From Actinomycetes bacterium (GTDB taxonomy: Bacteria > Actinomycetota > Acidimicrobiia > Acidimicrobiales > Palsa-688): 33,526 nt of DNA. Where the stretch lies: positions 1 to 33,526 of the forward strand of contig JAKBAX010000009.1 in the NCBI GenBank assembly GCA_021808785.1. The letters run 5' to 3'. How positions within the stretch are numbered: position 1 is the first letter of the stretch; every line of letters starts with the position of its first letter. The notes under the pieces were generated by a model. The model did no database searches. It saw only the letters and a list, made by a program, of their open reading frames with translations, and had not been told where the DNA came from. A program made the position numbers and the translations under genes. Of the stretch, positions 1-6,863 are shown in pieces.

Positions 1-32
1 GGCGACCACCTCAGCTAGTCTCACCTTCCACT

Positions 33-103
33 GCGAGCGTAGTTCAGAGGCAGAACATCAGCTTCCCAAGCTGAGAACGCGGGTTCGATTCCCGTCGCTC
101 GCT
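33..103 (+). tRNA. tRNA-Gly (CCC anticodon)
   Basis: The stretch folds as a cloverleaf. The acceptor arms GCGAGCG and CGCTCGC pair, the D stem is GTTC/GAAC, and the anticodon stem TCAGC/GCTGA encloses the loop TTCCCAA, giving anticodon CCC for glycine. The T arm is GCGGG-TTCGATT-CCCGT. The discriminator base is T and CCA is not encoded. The gene is intact and its 3' end points into the mobile element, as expected when an integrase uses the 3' end of a tRNA gene as its target and restores the gene on insertion. Confidence 0.95.
44..103. other. Probable element attachment site (attL) in the tRNA 3' part
   Basis: The tyrosine integrase gene lies directly against the tRNA 3' end and its last codons run antisense through the tRNA. 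This layout is typical of integrases that insert their element at a tRNA 3' end. The core of the crossover cannot be fixed without the partner site. I found no second copy of the anticodon-to-3'-end sequence in the window, so attR should lie beyond the right edge. Confidence 0.6.
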
Positions 104-1324
104 CTCGGAAAGTCCCTGCTCAGGGGCGCTTTCTAGGGTGGTACCCTCCGGGGGTACAGGACCATTTGGGGTCTCCATACCGCGAGCATGCCGCAGCAGC
201 GGGACGTCCGGCGCGCCTCCTATACGAGTTGCCGCCAATAGGACTTCGTCGAGCGCTGCGGCAATCACCGAATCGCGCCGCTCGGCGGCGTGTTGGTAGC
301 GCTGCGCTGCGGCAGGGGATGCGTGGCCGAGCCTGGCCATCAGCTCCCGGACGCTGGCGCCCTGCTGTGCGGCGAGCGTTCCGGCGGCGTGGCGAAGGTC
401 GTGAAGGTGGATCCCCTGGAGGCCGAGCTCGCCGAGGGCCTTGTGCCATGCGGTGTAAAGCGTCGCTCGTCGGAGGCCCTCAGACAGCGGGCCGGTGAAC
501 ACCAGCTCGGTCGGCTGGTCGGCGGTCACGTAGCGGTCGAGGTGCTCGCCCAGCGCGGCGCTCACCGCGGTGGGGAGGTGGACGGTGCGCTGACCGGCGT
601 CGGTCTTGGGCGCAGTGGTGAGCCGCTCGCCCTTCTTCAGCTCGACGGTCTGGCGCACGACGTGGACCAGGTGGCGGTCGAGGTCGAGGTCGCCTCGTTG
701 CAGACCGAGCAGCTCGCCGAGGCGGAGGCCACCGAACCCGGACAGGAGGACCACGGCGCAGTAGCGCTCCTCGATGGCGGCGGCGATGCGTAGGACGATC
801 TCGGCGTCGATGAAGGGCCTTTCCGGGGAGCGTTCGACGCCGGCGCCGCGGACCTTGCACGGGTTGGCGGCGATGCGCTCGTCTTCGACGGCGGTGTTGA
901 GGATGACCCGGAGAAGTCGGTAGGCCTTGGCGGCTTGCATCGCTCCGGCTTCGTCGGTGACCGCCGCGTGCCAGCGGCGCACGTCCTCGGTGCGCAGCGA
1001 AGCCAGGGTGCGCTTGCCGAGGCGGGGAAGGAGGAACCGGTCGAGGCCGTAGCGATAGAGCTCGACCGTCCGGGGCGCCAGTGGCCGGCCGTCGGGTTTG
1101 CGGCGGGTGGCCAGCCAGGTCGGCGCGTATTCGACGAGGGTGATCTCGCCGCGTCGGGGGTCTATGCGAAGCCCCTTGTCTTCCTCTGCCTCGACCTGGC
1201 GTTTGAATGCTTCGGCGTCCTTGACACGGAGGAAGCTGCGCCGCCTCTCGACGCCGGTGATCCGCCACCGGACGTCGTAGCGAGGTGCGCCGCCGGTGGT
1301 GGTGCGCTTCTGGATGTGGGCCAC
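44..1324 (-). CDS. int: Tyrosine-recombinase integrase of the element
   Basis: This is a site-specific tyrosine recombinase of 426 residues that would insert and excise the element at the adjacent tRNA-Gly. The N-terminal half (about 1-165) contains the arm-binding region and a SAM-like core-binding domain. The catalytic domain shows the first arginine in GFGGLRLGELLGL (about 200), the box HLHDLRH, then LGH, and the tyrosine in AAQRYQHA (about 340). After the tyrosine comes an unusually long tail ending RRESNPRSQLGKLMFCL, which is the antisense translation of the tRNA. The start is GTG, preceded by GGCGGAG about 5 bases upstream. It sits 18 bases downstream of the excisionase-like gene and probably shares its transcript. 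Family assignment is firm. Confidence 0.95.
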   Translation of the reverse strand: MAHIQKRTTTGGAPRYDVRWRITGVERRRSFLRVKDAEAFKRQVEAEEDKGLRIDPRRGEITLVEYAPTWLATRRKPDGRPLAPRTVELYRYGLDRFLLPRLGKRTLASLRTEDVRRWHAAVTDEAGAMQAAKAYRLLRVILNTAVEDERIAANPCKVRGAGVERSPERPFIDAEIVLRIAAAIEERYCAVVLLSGFGGLRLGELLGLQRGDLDLDRHLVHVVRQTVELKKGERLTTAPKTDAGQRTVHLPTAVSAALGEHLDRYVTADQPTELVFTGPLSEGLRRATLYTAWHKALGELGLQGIHLHDLRHAAGTLAAQQGASVRELMARLGHASPAAAQRYQHAAERRDSVIAAALDEVLLAATRIGGAPDVPLLRHARGMETPNGPVPPEGTTLESAPEQGLSESERRESNPRSQLGKLMFCL

Positions 1325-1342
1325 GGGTTTCTCCGCCTCGGA

Positions 1343-1783
1343 TCAGGCCCGCACAGGGGCAGGTGCCGGAGGAACGAGCGGCGAGAGTGGCTCCTCGACC
1401 CTCGATGGTAGGGCGGCAGAGCGACCATCTGCGCTCCCGGTGCGGCGGGGGCGCCGGCGGAGACGGTCGACGAGTTCGTCGATCGCTGCGGGAGGGACTC
1501 GGACGGAGCGCCCGACGTGGACGACCTCCAGTTCGCCCGCCTCGACCAGGCGGTAGACCGTGGAGCGTCCGACTCCGAGCCGGTCCGCGGCTTCGGGGAT
1601 GGTCAGCAGCGCCGGCTCGGCGGCCGGCACAGGGGCGGCTTGCGGAGGCGGCGTGTTCGCGGGGCTGCCGTAGATGGTGGTGTCGGGGCCGGCGGCGAGG
1701 ACGGTGAGTCCAGCCTTGGCGAGGGTGATGGCCAGGTCGGGGCCGACGGTGCCGTGGACGACGACGATGCGGCTGGATGCCAT
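1343..1783 (-). CDS. xis: Excisionase-like helix-turn-helix protein
   Basis: This protein of about 146 residues carries a MerR/excisionase-type helix-turn-helix: LTIPEAADRLGVGRSTVYRLVEAGEL, continuing into VHVGRSVRVPPAAIDELVDRL, the classic pattern of the excisionase-family DNA-binding domain (HTH_17). It is likely the recombination directionality factor or a regulator of the integrase that follows 18 bases downstream. The N-terminal part (VVVHGTVGPDLAITLAKAGLTVLA) precedes the HTH and I cannot assign it. The ORF track starts at 1819, but the ATG at 1783 is chosen because GGAGG lies 8 bases upstream of it, while the upstream ATG has no clear ribosome site. The C-terminus is arginine- and proline-rich and probably disordered. 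Confidence 0.85.
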   Translation of the reverse strand: MASSRIVVVHGTVGPDLAITLAKAGLTVLAAGPDTTIYGSPANTPPPQAAPVPAAEPALLTIPEAADRLGVGRSTVYRLVEAGELEVVHVGRSVRVPPAAIDELVDRLRRRPRRTGSADGRSAALPSRVEEPLSPLVPPAPAPVRA

Positions 1784-1829
1784 GGTGTGCGCCTCCGTGT
1801 CGATGGGGGGTACCGACATATGGGGACAC

Positions 1830-1951
1830 GACCCGGTGGTTCGCGACCGGGTCTATGGAAACGACGCCAGCGCCCTCTGATGGACTCCGGGTGCTGGCGC
1901 CAAATGCCGCATCGCCACTCTCGTCCGGCACCCCTTTTAGCACGGGGGGTG
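1830..1951. promoter_or_regulatory. Cluster of three inverted repeats upstream of xis
   Basis: Three inverted repeats follow one another in the gene-free stretch 1784-2190. GACCCGGT/ACCGGGTC (1830-1853) is a perfect 8-bp arm pair with an 8-base loop. CGCCAGC/GCTGGCG lies at 1865-1899. CACCCC/GGGGTG lies at 1929-1951 around TTTTAGCAC. They sit just upstream of the xis-int pair and may be operator or recombination accessory sites, or part of the promoter region. No convincing -35/-10 pair was identified. Nothing else in 1952-2190 was recognised except a short direct repeat TGGCGGCTAGCG near 2155-2182. Confidence 0.45.
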
Positions 1952-2190
1952 GAACTGCCAACGATACCCCTTCGTCGGAGACGTTGCCCGCTGCGAAGCG
2001 ATCGTTTCAAGTCTGGTTCGGGGCTGAGTGGTGCCGGTTTCGGGGTGTGGGTCGCAGCCGTCGGGTTGGCTCCGGATGGATGCGGGTCTGATTGCGCCCA
2101 GAGGTTCCGGGGGCATTGGGGCGACGATGGTCGACCCTGGTCGGCCGGCGGACGATGGCGGCTAGCGGGTGGCGGCTAGCGTGGTCGGGT

Positions 2191-2391
2191 GTGGGCCGCA
2201 GGGTCGAGGTTGATGATCTTGTGGGTACGCATGAGATCGCGGTTCGCCTTGGTGTGCGTCGACCGCAGGTTGTGCATGATTGGCGTCGCCGTCATGTCGA
2301 TTTTCCTGTGCCTTTGGCGCAGGTGAGCGGCGTTTGGTTGTGGTCGTGGCGGGAGGTCGTCTCGTGGGCTCGCCGCACCGGCCGGGCGTAA
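2191..2391 (+). CDS. Small helix-turn-helix DNA-binding protein
   Basis: This is a short protein (66 residues from the GTG chosen here) whose core, LVGTHEIAVRLGVRRPQVVHDWRRR followed by FPVPLAQVSGVWLWSWREV, looks like an AlpA/MerR-type winged HTH used by mobile elements to control excision or transfer. It lies in the regulatory end of the element, next to xis and int. A perfect 12-bp hairpin begins two bases after its stop, which supports it being a real transcribed gene. The open frame extends upstream to 2092, and ATG 2155 is an alternative start. No strong ribosome site decides between them. Confidence 0.65.
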   Translation: MGRRVEVDDLVGTHEIAVRLGVRRPQVVHDWRRRHVDFPVPLAQVSGVWLWSWREVVSWARRTGRA

Positions 2392-2392
2392 A

Positions 2393-2422
2393 GGCCACCG
2401 GATCCGGTCCGATCCGGTGGCC
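2393..2422. terminator. Bidirectional terminator hairpin
   Basis: GGCCACCGGATC (2393-2404) and GATCCGGTGGCC (2411-2422) form a perfect 12-bp stem around the six-base loop CGGTCC. It lies between two convergent genes, 2 bases after the plus-strand HTH gene and about 20 bases after the stop of the minus-strand gene that ends at 2445. There is no T tract, as is common for GC-rich actinobacteria. Confidence 0.75.
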
Positions 2423-2444
2423 GGTGCCCGCTTTGTCGTGTCGG

Positions 2445-2627
2445 TTAGCGGCTGGCGGAGAGATGGAAGGAGACACCGGGAAGTAACTCTTGGAGCTGCT
2501 GGCGGATGTGGGCGACGATGTGGTGCACCTCGACGCCGCAGGTGTCGACGAGAACGGCGGTGGTGTGTCGGTCGGCCTGGTCGGGGTCGACCAGGAGTTG
2601 GATGTGCCATTCTTCGAGCAGGACCAC
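2445..2627 (-). CDS. Small conserved-looking hypothetical protein (60 aa)
   Basis: The last 60 codons of the long minus-strand frame 2445-3113 read like a compact protein: VVLLEEWHIQLLVDPDQADRH, then a predicted strand-helix stretch ending in QQLQELLPGVSFHL. The arginine/proline-rich upstream part of that frame does not. I therefore start at the GTG at 2627, which is preceded by a run of ten G residues and ACCC that could serve as a ribosome site. Small proteins of this kind sit between regulatory genes on actinobacterial mobile elements. I do not recognise a function. Confidence 0.6.
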   Translation of the reverse strand: MVLLEEWHIQLLVDPDQADRHTTAVLVDTCGVEVHHIVAHIRQQLQELLPGVSFHLSASR

Positions 2628-2815
2628 GGGTCCCCCCCCCCTATCTGACGGGATGTTGGGCAGAAGGGGAGCGTCACGACGGCACGCTCCGAGCCGGGCT
2701 GCGACAATAATAACGCAGCACGTGGGGGTCGAACGGTCGTCGCCCCTATGGGCGGGTGGTCCGCCGACCGACTGACCGGCGTCGTACGCCGGCCGGTCGC
2801 CAGGTGATCCGGGTG
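2628..2815. other. Gene-free spacer with poly-G/C tract
   Basis: This 188-base spacer separates two minus-strand genes. It holds a ten-base C run (2632-2641) immediately upstream of the GTG of the 60-residue gene. I see no convincing gene, promoter or hairpin in the rest. Confidence 0.4.
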
Positions 2816-3313
2816 TTACAGGTAGCGGGGGCGGCGGAGGAGTGCGCGGGCGGGAATGTCGAGGGGTGTGTCGGGCTGGTTGAGCCCGCCGAGGGCGATG
2901 TAGAGAACAGGTCTCGGTCCGTGGGCCCGGTGGGTGATCTCGTAGCGTCCGGCCAGCCATAGGCCGTCGGCGGTGAGGATCTCTAGGCGGATGCCGCAGT
3001 GGACGTCGTCGCCGAGGAGCGTCCAGTAGCCGTCTGGCCGGTGGCGGTGGAGGAGGCCGGCGTGGTGGCCGGCGGCGACGTCGAGCCACCGGGCGCGTAG
3101 CTGGAGGAAGCATGCCCCTCCGTCATCGGCGTAGGGGTCGTGGTGGGCGGCGGCGTGCTGATCTTGTCGCGGGGCCCGGCCGGTGGTCAGGGTCCAGTGT
3201 TCGACGGTCGTGTCGAGACGTCCGCGGCAGCAGTCGCACTGGACGCTTCCTGCACTGCGGCAGCCGGCGTCGAGGGTGAGTTGCGGGTTGTCGTGTCCCG
3301 GGTAGCGGGTCAT
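2816..3313 (-). CDS. Hypothetical protein, DUF5348-like C-terminal half
   Basis: This is a 165-residue protein with a strong start: AGGAGG lies 7 bases before the ATG. The N-terminal third carries CDCC and TTVEHWTL, possibly a small metal site with the nearby Cys of DAGC. The second half has the pattern DGYWTLLGDDVHCGIRLEIL, then LWLAGRYE, then a strand-rich segment up to LLRRP. This resembles the small beta-rich DUF5348-type proteins found on plasmids and integrative elements (HCG followed by LE, then W and RYE). No enzymatic motif is visible. It is transcribed toward the 60-residue gene and may form a unit with it. The family match is tentative; that it is a gene is well supported. Confidence 0.8.
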   Translation of the reverse strand: MTRYPGHDNPQLTLDAGCRSAGSVQCDCCRGRLDTTVEHWTLTTGRAPRQDQHAAAHHDPYADDGGACFLQLRARWLDVAAGHHAGLLHRHRPDGYWTLLGDDVHCGIRLEILTADGLWLAGRYEITHRAHGPRPVLYIALGGLNQPDTPLDIPARALLRRPRYL

Positions 3314-3358
3314 CAGGTTGCCTCCTGGATGGTTGTGTCCGGCTTGTGGTTGTTCGGG

Positions 3359-3400
3359 GTTGTCTCGCCGGGTCGAGCACTTCGGGCTCGACCCGACAAC
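3359..3400. terminator. Long inverted repeat, possible terminator or operator
   Basis: CGGGTCGAGC (3369-3378) pairs perfectly with GCTCGACCCG (3386-3395) across a seven-base loop ACTTCGG. Outside it GTTGTC and GACAAC form a further pair. It lies upstream of the minus-strand gene that starts at 3313. It could be a rho-independent type hairpin or a binding site. Confidence 0.5.
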
Positions 3401-3430
3401 TGCGGAGCCCGCCGGGCCGGGAGCGGGCGG

Positions 3431-3490
3431 TCAAGGGCGGCCCGTCGGGGCCGTCCCGTAGGGACCGGAGCCGCAGGCGGAGGCCCTTGA
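3431..3490. ncRNA. Candidate multi-hairpin RNA or DNA structure
   Basis: An 8-bp closing stem TCAAGGGC (3431-3438) / GCCCTTGA (3483-3490) encloses three smaller hairpins: GGCCC-GTCG-GGGCC, TCCC-GTA-GGGA and GCC-GCA-GGC. It stands in a stretch of about 530 bases (3314-3843) without a convincing gene. Either strand could be transcribed. It may be a small structured RNA, a leader, or simply a GC-rich DNA structure. Confidence 0.35.
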
Positions 3491-3680
3491 GGGTTCGATC
3501 CCGGGCTGGCACCACCCCTAGGAGGACGTGCCGCCGCGAAGGCAGCCGCGTGACAGGACGTAACCGCGGCAGCCGGTGGGAGGTGAGCGGTTGCTGGCAC
3601 GGGAGGGCCATGTGGCTGGTCTTCCGCCCGGTGTCTGATCTCCGTCCAGTGCCGCTGTCGCGGATTGTGGGGCTGCGACC

Positions 3681-3700
3681 CCCATATGGGTCACGGTGAC
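3681..3700. promoter_or_regulatory. Adjacent palindromes, possible operator
   Basis: CCCATATGGG (3681-3690) is a perfect palindrome directly followed by GTCAC-G-GTGAC (3690-3700). They lie about 145 bases upstream of the start of the BTAD regulator gene, in otherwise empty sequence, and could be a binding site controlling it. The rest of 3491-3843 holds nothing else I can name. Confidence 0.3.
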
Positions 3701-3828
3701 GTTCAGGTCGGTTGCGGCCGGGATGATCGGCCGACGTGCCCGGCTCGTTGGGTGCCAGGGCCTGATCGGGATCGTCGGCCGAGGCGTCTGGGGCGTGGAT
3801 ATCGTTCGGGCTTCAAGTATGGGTGACC

Positions 3829-3836
3829 GAGGAGGA
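3829..3836 (+). promoter_or_regulatory. Strong ribosome binding site deciding the start of the BTAD gene
   Basis: GAGGAGGA lies 7 bases upstream of GTG 3844. It falls inside the reading frame that the ORF track opens at GTG 3823, so the downstream GTG is the likelier start. Confidence 0.7.
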
Positions 3837-3843
3837 CGGCTGG

Positions 3844-5424
3844 GTGAAGGGCCGGTGGGTGCTGACGGCGGCGGGAGCGTCGATCGTGTTGTTGATGATC
3901 GCTGGCGCGACGGATTTCGCCGTAAACCATGTGCCGCCGACTCCGGTGAGGGTCGGTGGGGTGACGGTCACGAACGCATTGACCGCTGATGACACGGCAC
4001 TCGCCGATTACCAGACGCAGGGGCCGGGGCCGGACAGCTACAGCGGCCGGCAGGGTTGCTATTTCGCGAGTGAGCCGGGCGGGGCGGCGAACGGGTTCAT
4101 CAGCTGCGGTCCGAGCGTGGCCAGTCAGATCTTCGAGGGTGCCTGGTACTTCTACAGTTTCAGCCTGTCACCGGGCGGAGGGTTGATCACCAAGGTGACC
4201 TCGGCTTCTACCGCCGAGGGGAACCTGCCGGTCGGGTCGCAGCTGGTCGACCCGCACGGCTGGACAGGGACGGTGGGACCAGAGCAGAACGCGATCGTGT
4301 CTTCGACTTACGCGTCTGCGCATTCTGCCGTCGGCAGCCTCACCGCGTCCGGTGTGCTCGGCCTGCTGGTAGCGGGGGGGATGGCGCTGGCGTTGCCGGG
4401 AGCCCGCCGCCGTCGGTTCGCGGTTTCGCAGGCGCAGCGGGCGGAGACGGAGGCGGCGATGTCGCGTAGGGCGTCGTTCGGGGTGGTCTCGGCGTGGGCG
4501 CGCGCGGCACCGGTGGTGCCGCCGTCCCCGACGCTCGTCCCCTACCACCCGCCGGCTGTCCCGGCCGCGCCGCCGTCTGCTGTGCCGATCGTGCCGGTGA
4601 TGCCTGCCCGGCCGGTCGTGCGTCTCGCCGAGGCCAGCGGCAGCTGTGATGTGGAGCCAGTCGCGGAGCCGGCTCCAGCGGTGTGGTCGGGGCCGGCGGT
4701 GCTGGTTCTCGGTCCGGTGGTGACGGTCGGCTGGGTGAAGGCACCCGACCGGCGGGTGCTGGTCGAGCTGGCGGCCTTCTTGGTCACCCACCAAGAGCGG
4801 CGGGTGACCGTCGCCGACCTGCGGGAGGCGGTGTGGCCTGCGAACCCGTCCCGCCCCGATGTCGAGGTCAAGGCCGAGACGGTGGTGCAGCAGATGTCCC
4901 GTTTGCGCCGCTGCCTGGGTGCCGAGCATTTCCCCGACGGCAGCGGGAAGACTGGCTGGAAATTGGCGTCGAGCGTGTCGTCGGACTGGTTCCGGTTCCA
5001 GGCCCTGGCGGAGGCAGCCCGCCACGCGGAGGGGGACCGCCGGTCGGAGATCCGCCGGGAGGCCTTGGCACTGGTGCGGGGTCGTCCCTTCGCCGGGGTG
5101 GGGGACGGGACGTACTCGTGGGTGTGGGATCAGATGCTGGTGTCGGAGATGGAGGCGGCCATCGTGTCTTTGGCCCACTCCGTTGCCGAGGATTATCTGG
5201 CGGTGGGGCAGGCGAGGCTGGCGGAATGGGCGGCTCGACGTGGGCTGCTGGCCGTGCCGGCCGACGAGCAGCTACTCGCCGACCGGATGACCGCCGCGTT
5301 GGCCGACGGCGGTCCGGGCGGCCTGGAACGGGCATGGCGTGACGCCCGGGCGACCCTTGGCACGCAAGCGACCGACGGTCCGTTGGCCGGCGTCTACGAG
5401 CAACTACGCCCCAAGCCCGCCTGA
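3844..5424 (+). CDS. Membrane-anchored SARP/BTAD-type regulator
   Basis: This is a 526-residue protein with an unusual plan. A first membrane segment (about 6-26, LTAAGASIVLLMIAGATDF) is followed by an external domain of about 130 residues with two cysteines (GCYF, SCG), then a second membrane segment (about 160-182, GVLGLLVAGGMALAL). A proline-rich cytoplasmic linker leads to a winged-helix DNA-binding domain (about 285-370, with VTVADLREAVWP) and an alpha-helical BTAD domain (about 375-515) as in SARP activators. It probably senses a signal at the membrane and controls transfer or regulatory genes on the element. It converges with the transfer operon 50 bases away. Domain reading is sound; the target is unknown. 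Confidence 0.8.
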   Translation: MKGRWVLTAAGASIVLLMIAGATDFAVNHVPPTPVRVGGVTVTNALTADDTALADYQTQGPGPDSYSGRQGCYFASEPGGAANGFISCGPSVASQIFEGAWYFYSFSLSPGGGLITKVTSASTAEGNLPVGSQLVDPHGWTGTVGPEQNAIVSSTYASAHSAVGSLTASGVLGLLVAGGMALALPGARRRRFAVSQAQRAETEAAMSRRASFGVVSAWARAAPVVPPSPTLVPYHPPAVPAAPPSAVPIVPVMPARPVVRLAEASGSCDVEPVAEPAPAVWSGPAVLVLGPVVTVGWVKAPDRRVLVELAAFLVTHQERRVTVADLREAVWPANPSRPDVEVKAETVVQQMSRLRRCLGAEHFPDGSGKTGWKLASSVSSDWFRFQALAEAARHAEGDRRSEIRREALALVRGRPFAGVGDGTYSWVWDQMLVSEMEAAIVSLAHSVAEDYLAVGQARLAEWAARRGLLAVPADEQLLADRMTAALADGGPGGLERAWRDARATLGTQATDGPLAGVYEQLRPKPA

Positions 5425-5474
5425 CCACCCCGGGCTGCAGCACCTTCGGCACCCATCTGCTTTCCCCTACCGCC

Positions 5475-6863
5475 TCAAGGGATTGGCGACGCCCAGCAGT
5501 GGATGACGGCTGCACGGCCGGGAGGCCGGCCGGGTTGGATGACGAGCATGGTGCCTGGCTGCTGGTGGTGGACCTGGTCGAGGGGGATGACCCGCCGCCG
5601 TTCCCAGGTGGTGGTCCGCTGGATCGGGTGATCCCCGGTCCACCAGCCGACCGGACGGGTGGTGGATGTGATCGGATAGTGGTCCTCTCCGCCGAGCGCG
5701 GAGACCAGCTCGAGGGTGCGCATGTCGGCGACGCCGGGCAGGACGACCTTGGTGCCGAAGAGGGTGAGGAACCCCTCCGCTGCGGCGCCCCACCGGAGGC
5801 GAGCTTGGGACAGGTCCTGGAGGCAGGCCATGGTCACCAGGCCCTGCCCGGCGCCCTCGGCGACGATGGAGGGCAGGTTGGGGAGCGGGGCGATGTTGGC
5901 GACCTCGTCGAGCGCCCACACCACCGGCGGCCAGCCCGGTTCGCGTCGGTATACGGCGCGACGTAACCGGTCCAAGAGGGCGACGACGACCGGGGCGAGC
6001 TGTTCCTGGTCGGCGGCGGGCGCGCACAGGTACAGGGTGTCGGAGGAGCGGACGAAGGCGTCGGGGTCGAAGTTCGGTTTGGCGGCGACGGCGAGGGCGT
6101 CGGGGGACCGGTAGGCGGCGAGGATCCCTGCGGCGGTGGAGAAGATGCCGGAGCGTTCCCGCTCGTCGGTTCCGGCGATCCCCGAGAGCGTCTCGCCGGC
6201 CATCTCATCACCGCCCCGGCGGGCGAGGAGCCCGGCCGGTTCGGCCACGTCGCGGCGCAGCACCCATCGCAGCACCCACGACACGTCGAGCCCGGACTGG
6301 GCGGCGGCGTGGAGGAGCGGGGCAAGGAGCGCTTCGGCTCGTTCGCTCCAGTGGTCGCCGTTGAGACCGGTTCGTTGCTGGCGGATAGCGGACCGGGCGA
6401 GGACGTGGGCGGCGGCGACTGCTTCGCGCCAGTCCTCGCAGCCTGGCACCGGCGACCAAGACAGGCGTGTCAACCCGTCGGGGAGGGGAACGGTGCCGGA
6501 CGGGTCGAACAGCCACAGCCGGCCCCGCCGGGCCCGGGTGGGGGCGGTCCAGCCGATCACGTCGGTCTTGGTAGAGGTGGTGACGACGGCGCCGGGCGCG
6601 AGCTGCACGTTGGGGACGACCAGGGCGGTGGTCTTGCCGGAGCGGGGCGGCCCGAGGACCAGCACGCACTGTTCGGGGCCGGCGAGCACCGGGCCGACGC
6701 TGCCGCCGCCGAGGAACAGGCCCTGCCATCTGGGCAGCTGGTGGAGCGGAACGTAGCCCTCCTGGGCCTGAGGTGCCGTCTGGCGGGGCGGGGTGGGCGG
6801 CGGCCAGCGGTGCATGTCTTCCCGGCTGGTGTCGGGCTCGCCGGCTGCGGTCACCTCGACCAC
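5475..6863 (-). CDS. VirD4/TraG-type coupling ATPase
   Basis: This 462-residue protein is of the type IV secretion coupling family, which pumps the relaxase-DNA complex to the mating channel. Walker A is GPPRSGKTTALVVPN (about 73), Walker B is VVWALDEVANIAPLPNL (about 316), and the C-terminal TraG-like stretch has CLQDLSQARLRWG and GTKVVLPGVAD. No N-terminal membrane segment is visible, so it resembles the short soluble coupling proteins. The start GTG overlaps the end of the relaxase gene by 13 bases, so the two are likely translationally coupled. A second GTG at 6854 is a possible start. Confidence 0.92.
   Translation of the reverse strand: MVEVTAAGEPDTSREDMHRWPPPTPPRQTAPQAQEGYVPLHQLPRWQGLFLGGGSVGPVLAGPEQCVLVLGPPRSGKTTALVVPNVQLAPGAVVTTSTKTDVIGWTAPTRARRGRLWLFDPSGTVPLPDGLTRLSWSPVPGCEDWREAVAAAHVLARSAIRQQRTGLNGDHWSERAEALLAPLLHAAAQSGLDVSWVLRWVLRRDVAEPAGLLARRGGDEMAGETLSGIAGTDERERSGIFSTAAGILAAYRSPDALAVAAKPNFDPDAFVRSSDTLYLCAPAADQEQLAPVVVALLDRLRRAVYRREPGWPPVVWALDEVANIAPLPNLPSIVAEGAGQGLVTMACLQDLSQARLRWGAAAEGFLTLFGTKVVLPGVADMRTLELVSALGGEDHYPITSTTRPVGWWTGDHPIQRTTTWERRRVIPLDQVHHQQPGTMLVIQPGRPPGRAAVIHCWASPIP

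Noticed and set aside
480-1961. Long minus-strand ORF (493 aa) across int and xis
   Set aside because: Arginine/proline-rich composition and full overlap with the clearly assigned integrase and excisionase-like genes; a GC-driven shadow frame.
2445-3113. Full-length 222-aa version of the 60-aa gene
   Set aside because: The first 160 residues are arginine/proline-rich and antisense-like, overlapping the 165-aa gene; only the last 60 codons look real.
3480-3515. tRNA-like T arm (GGGTTCGATCCC followed by TGGCACCA)
   Set aside because: No matching acceptor or anticodon arm upstream; the 5-bp T stem does not pair properly. Also not a copy of the tRNA-Gly 3' end, so not attR.
3523-3560. AGGAGG followed by GTG on the plus strand
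   Set aside because: Spacing of two bases is too short and the frame closes after 11 codons.
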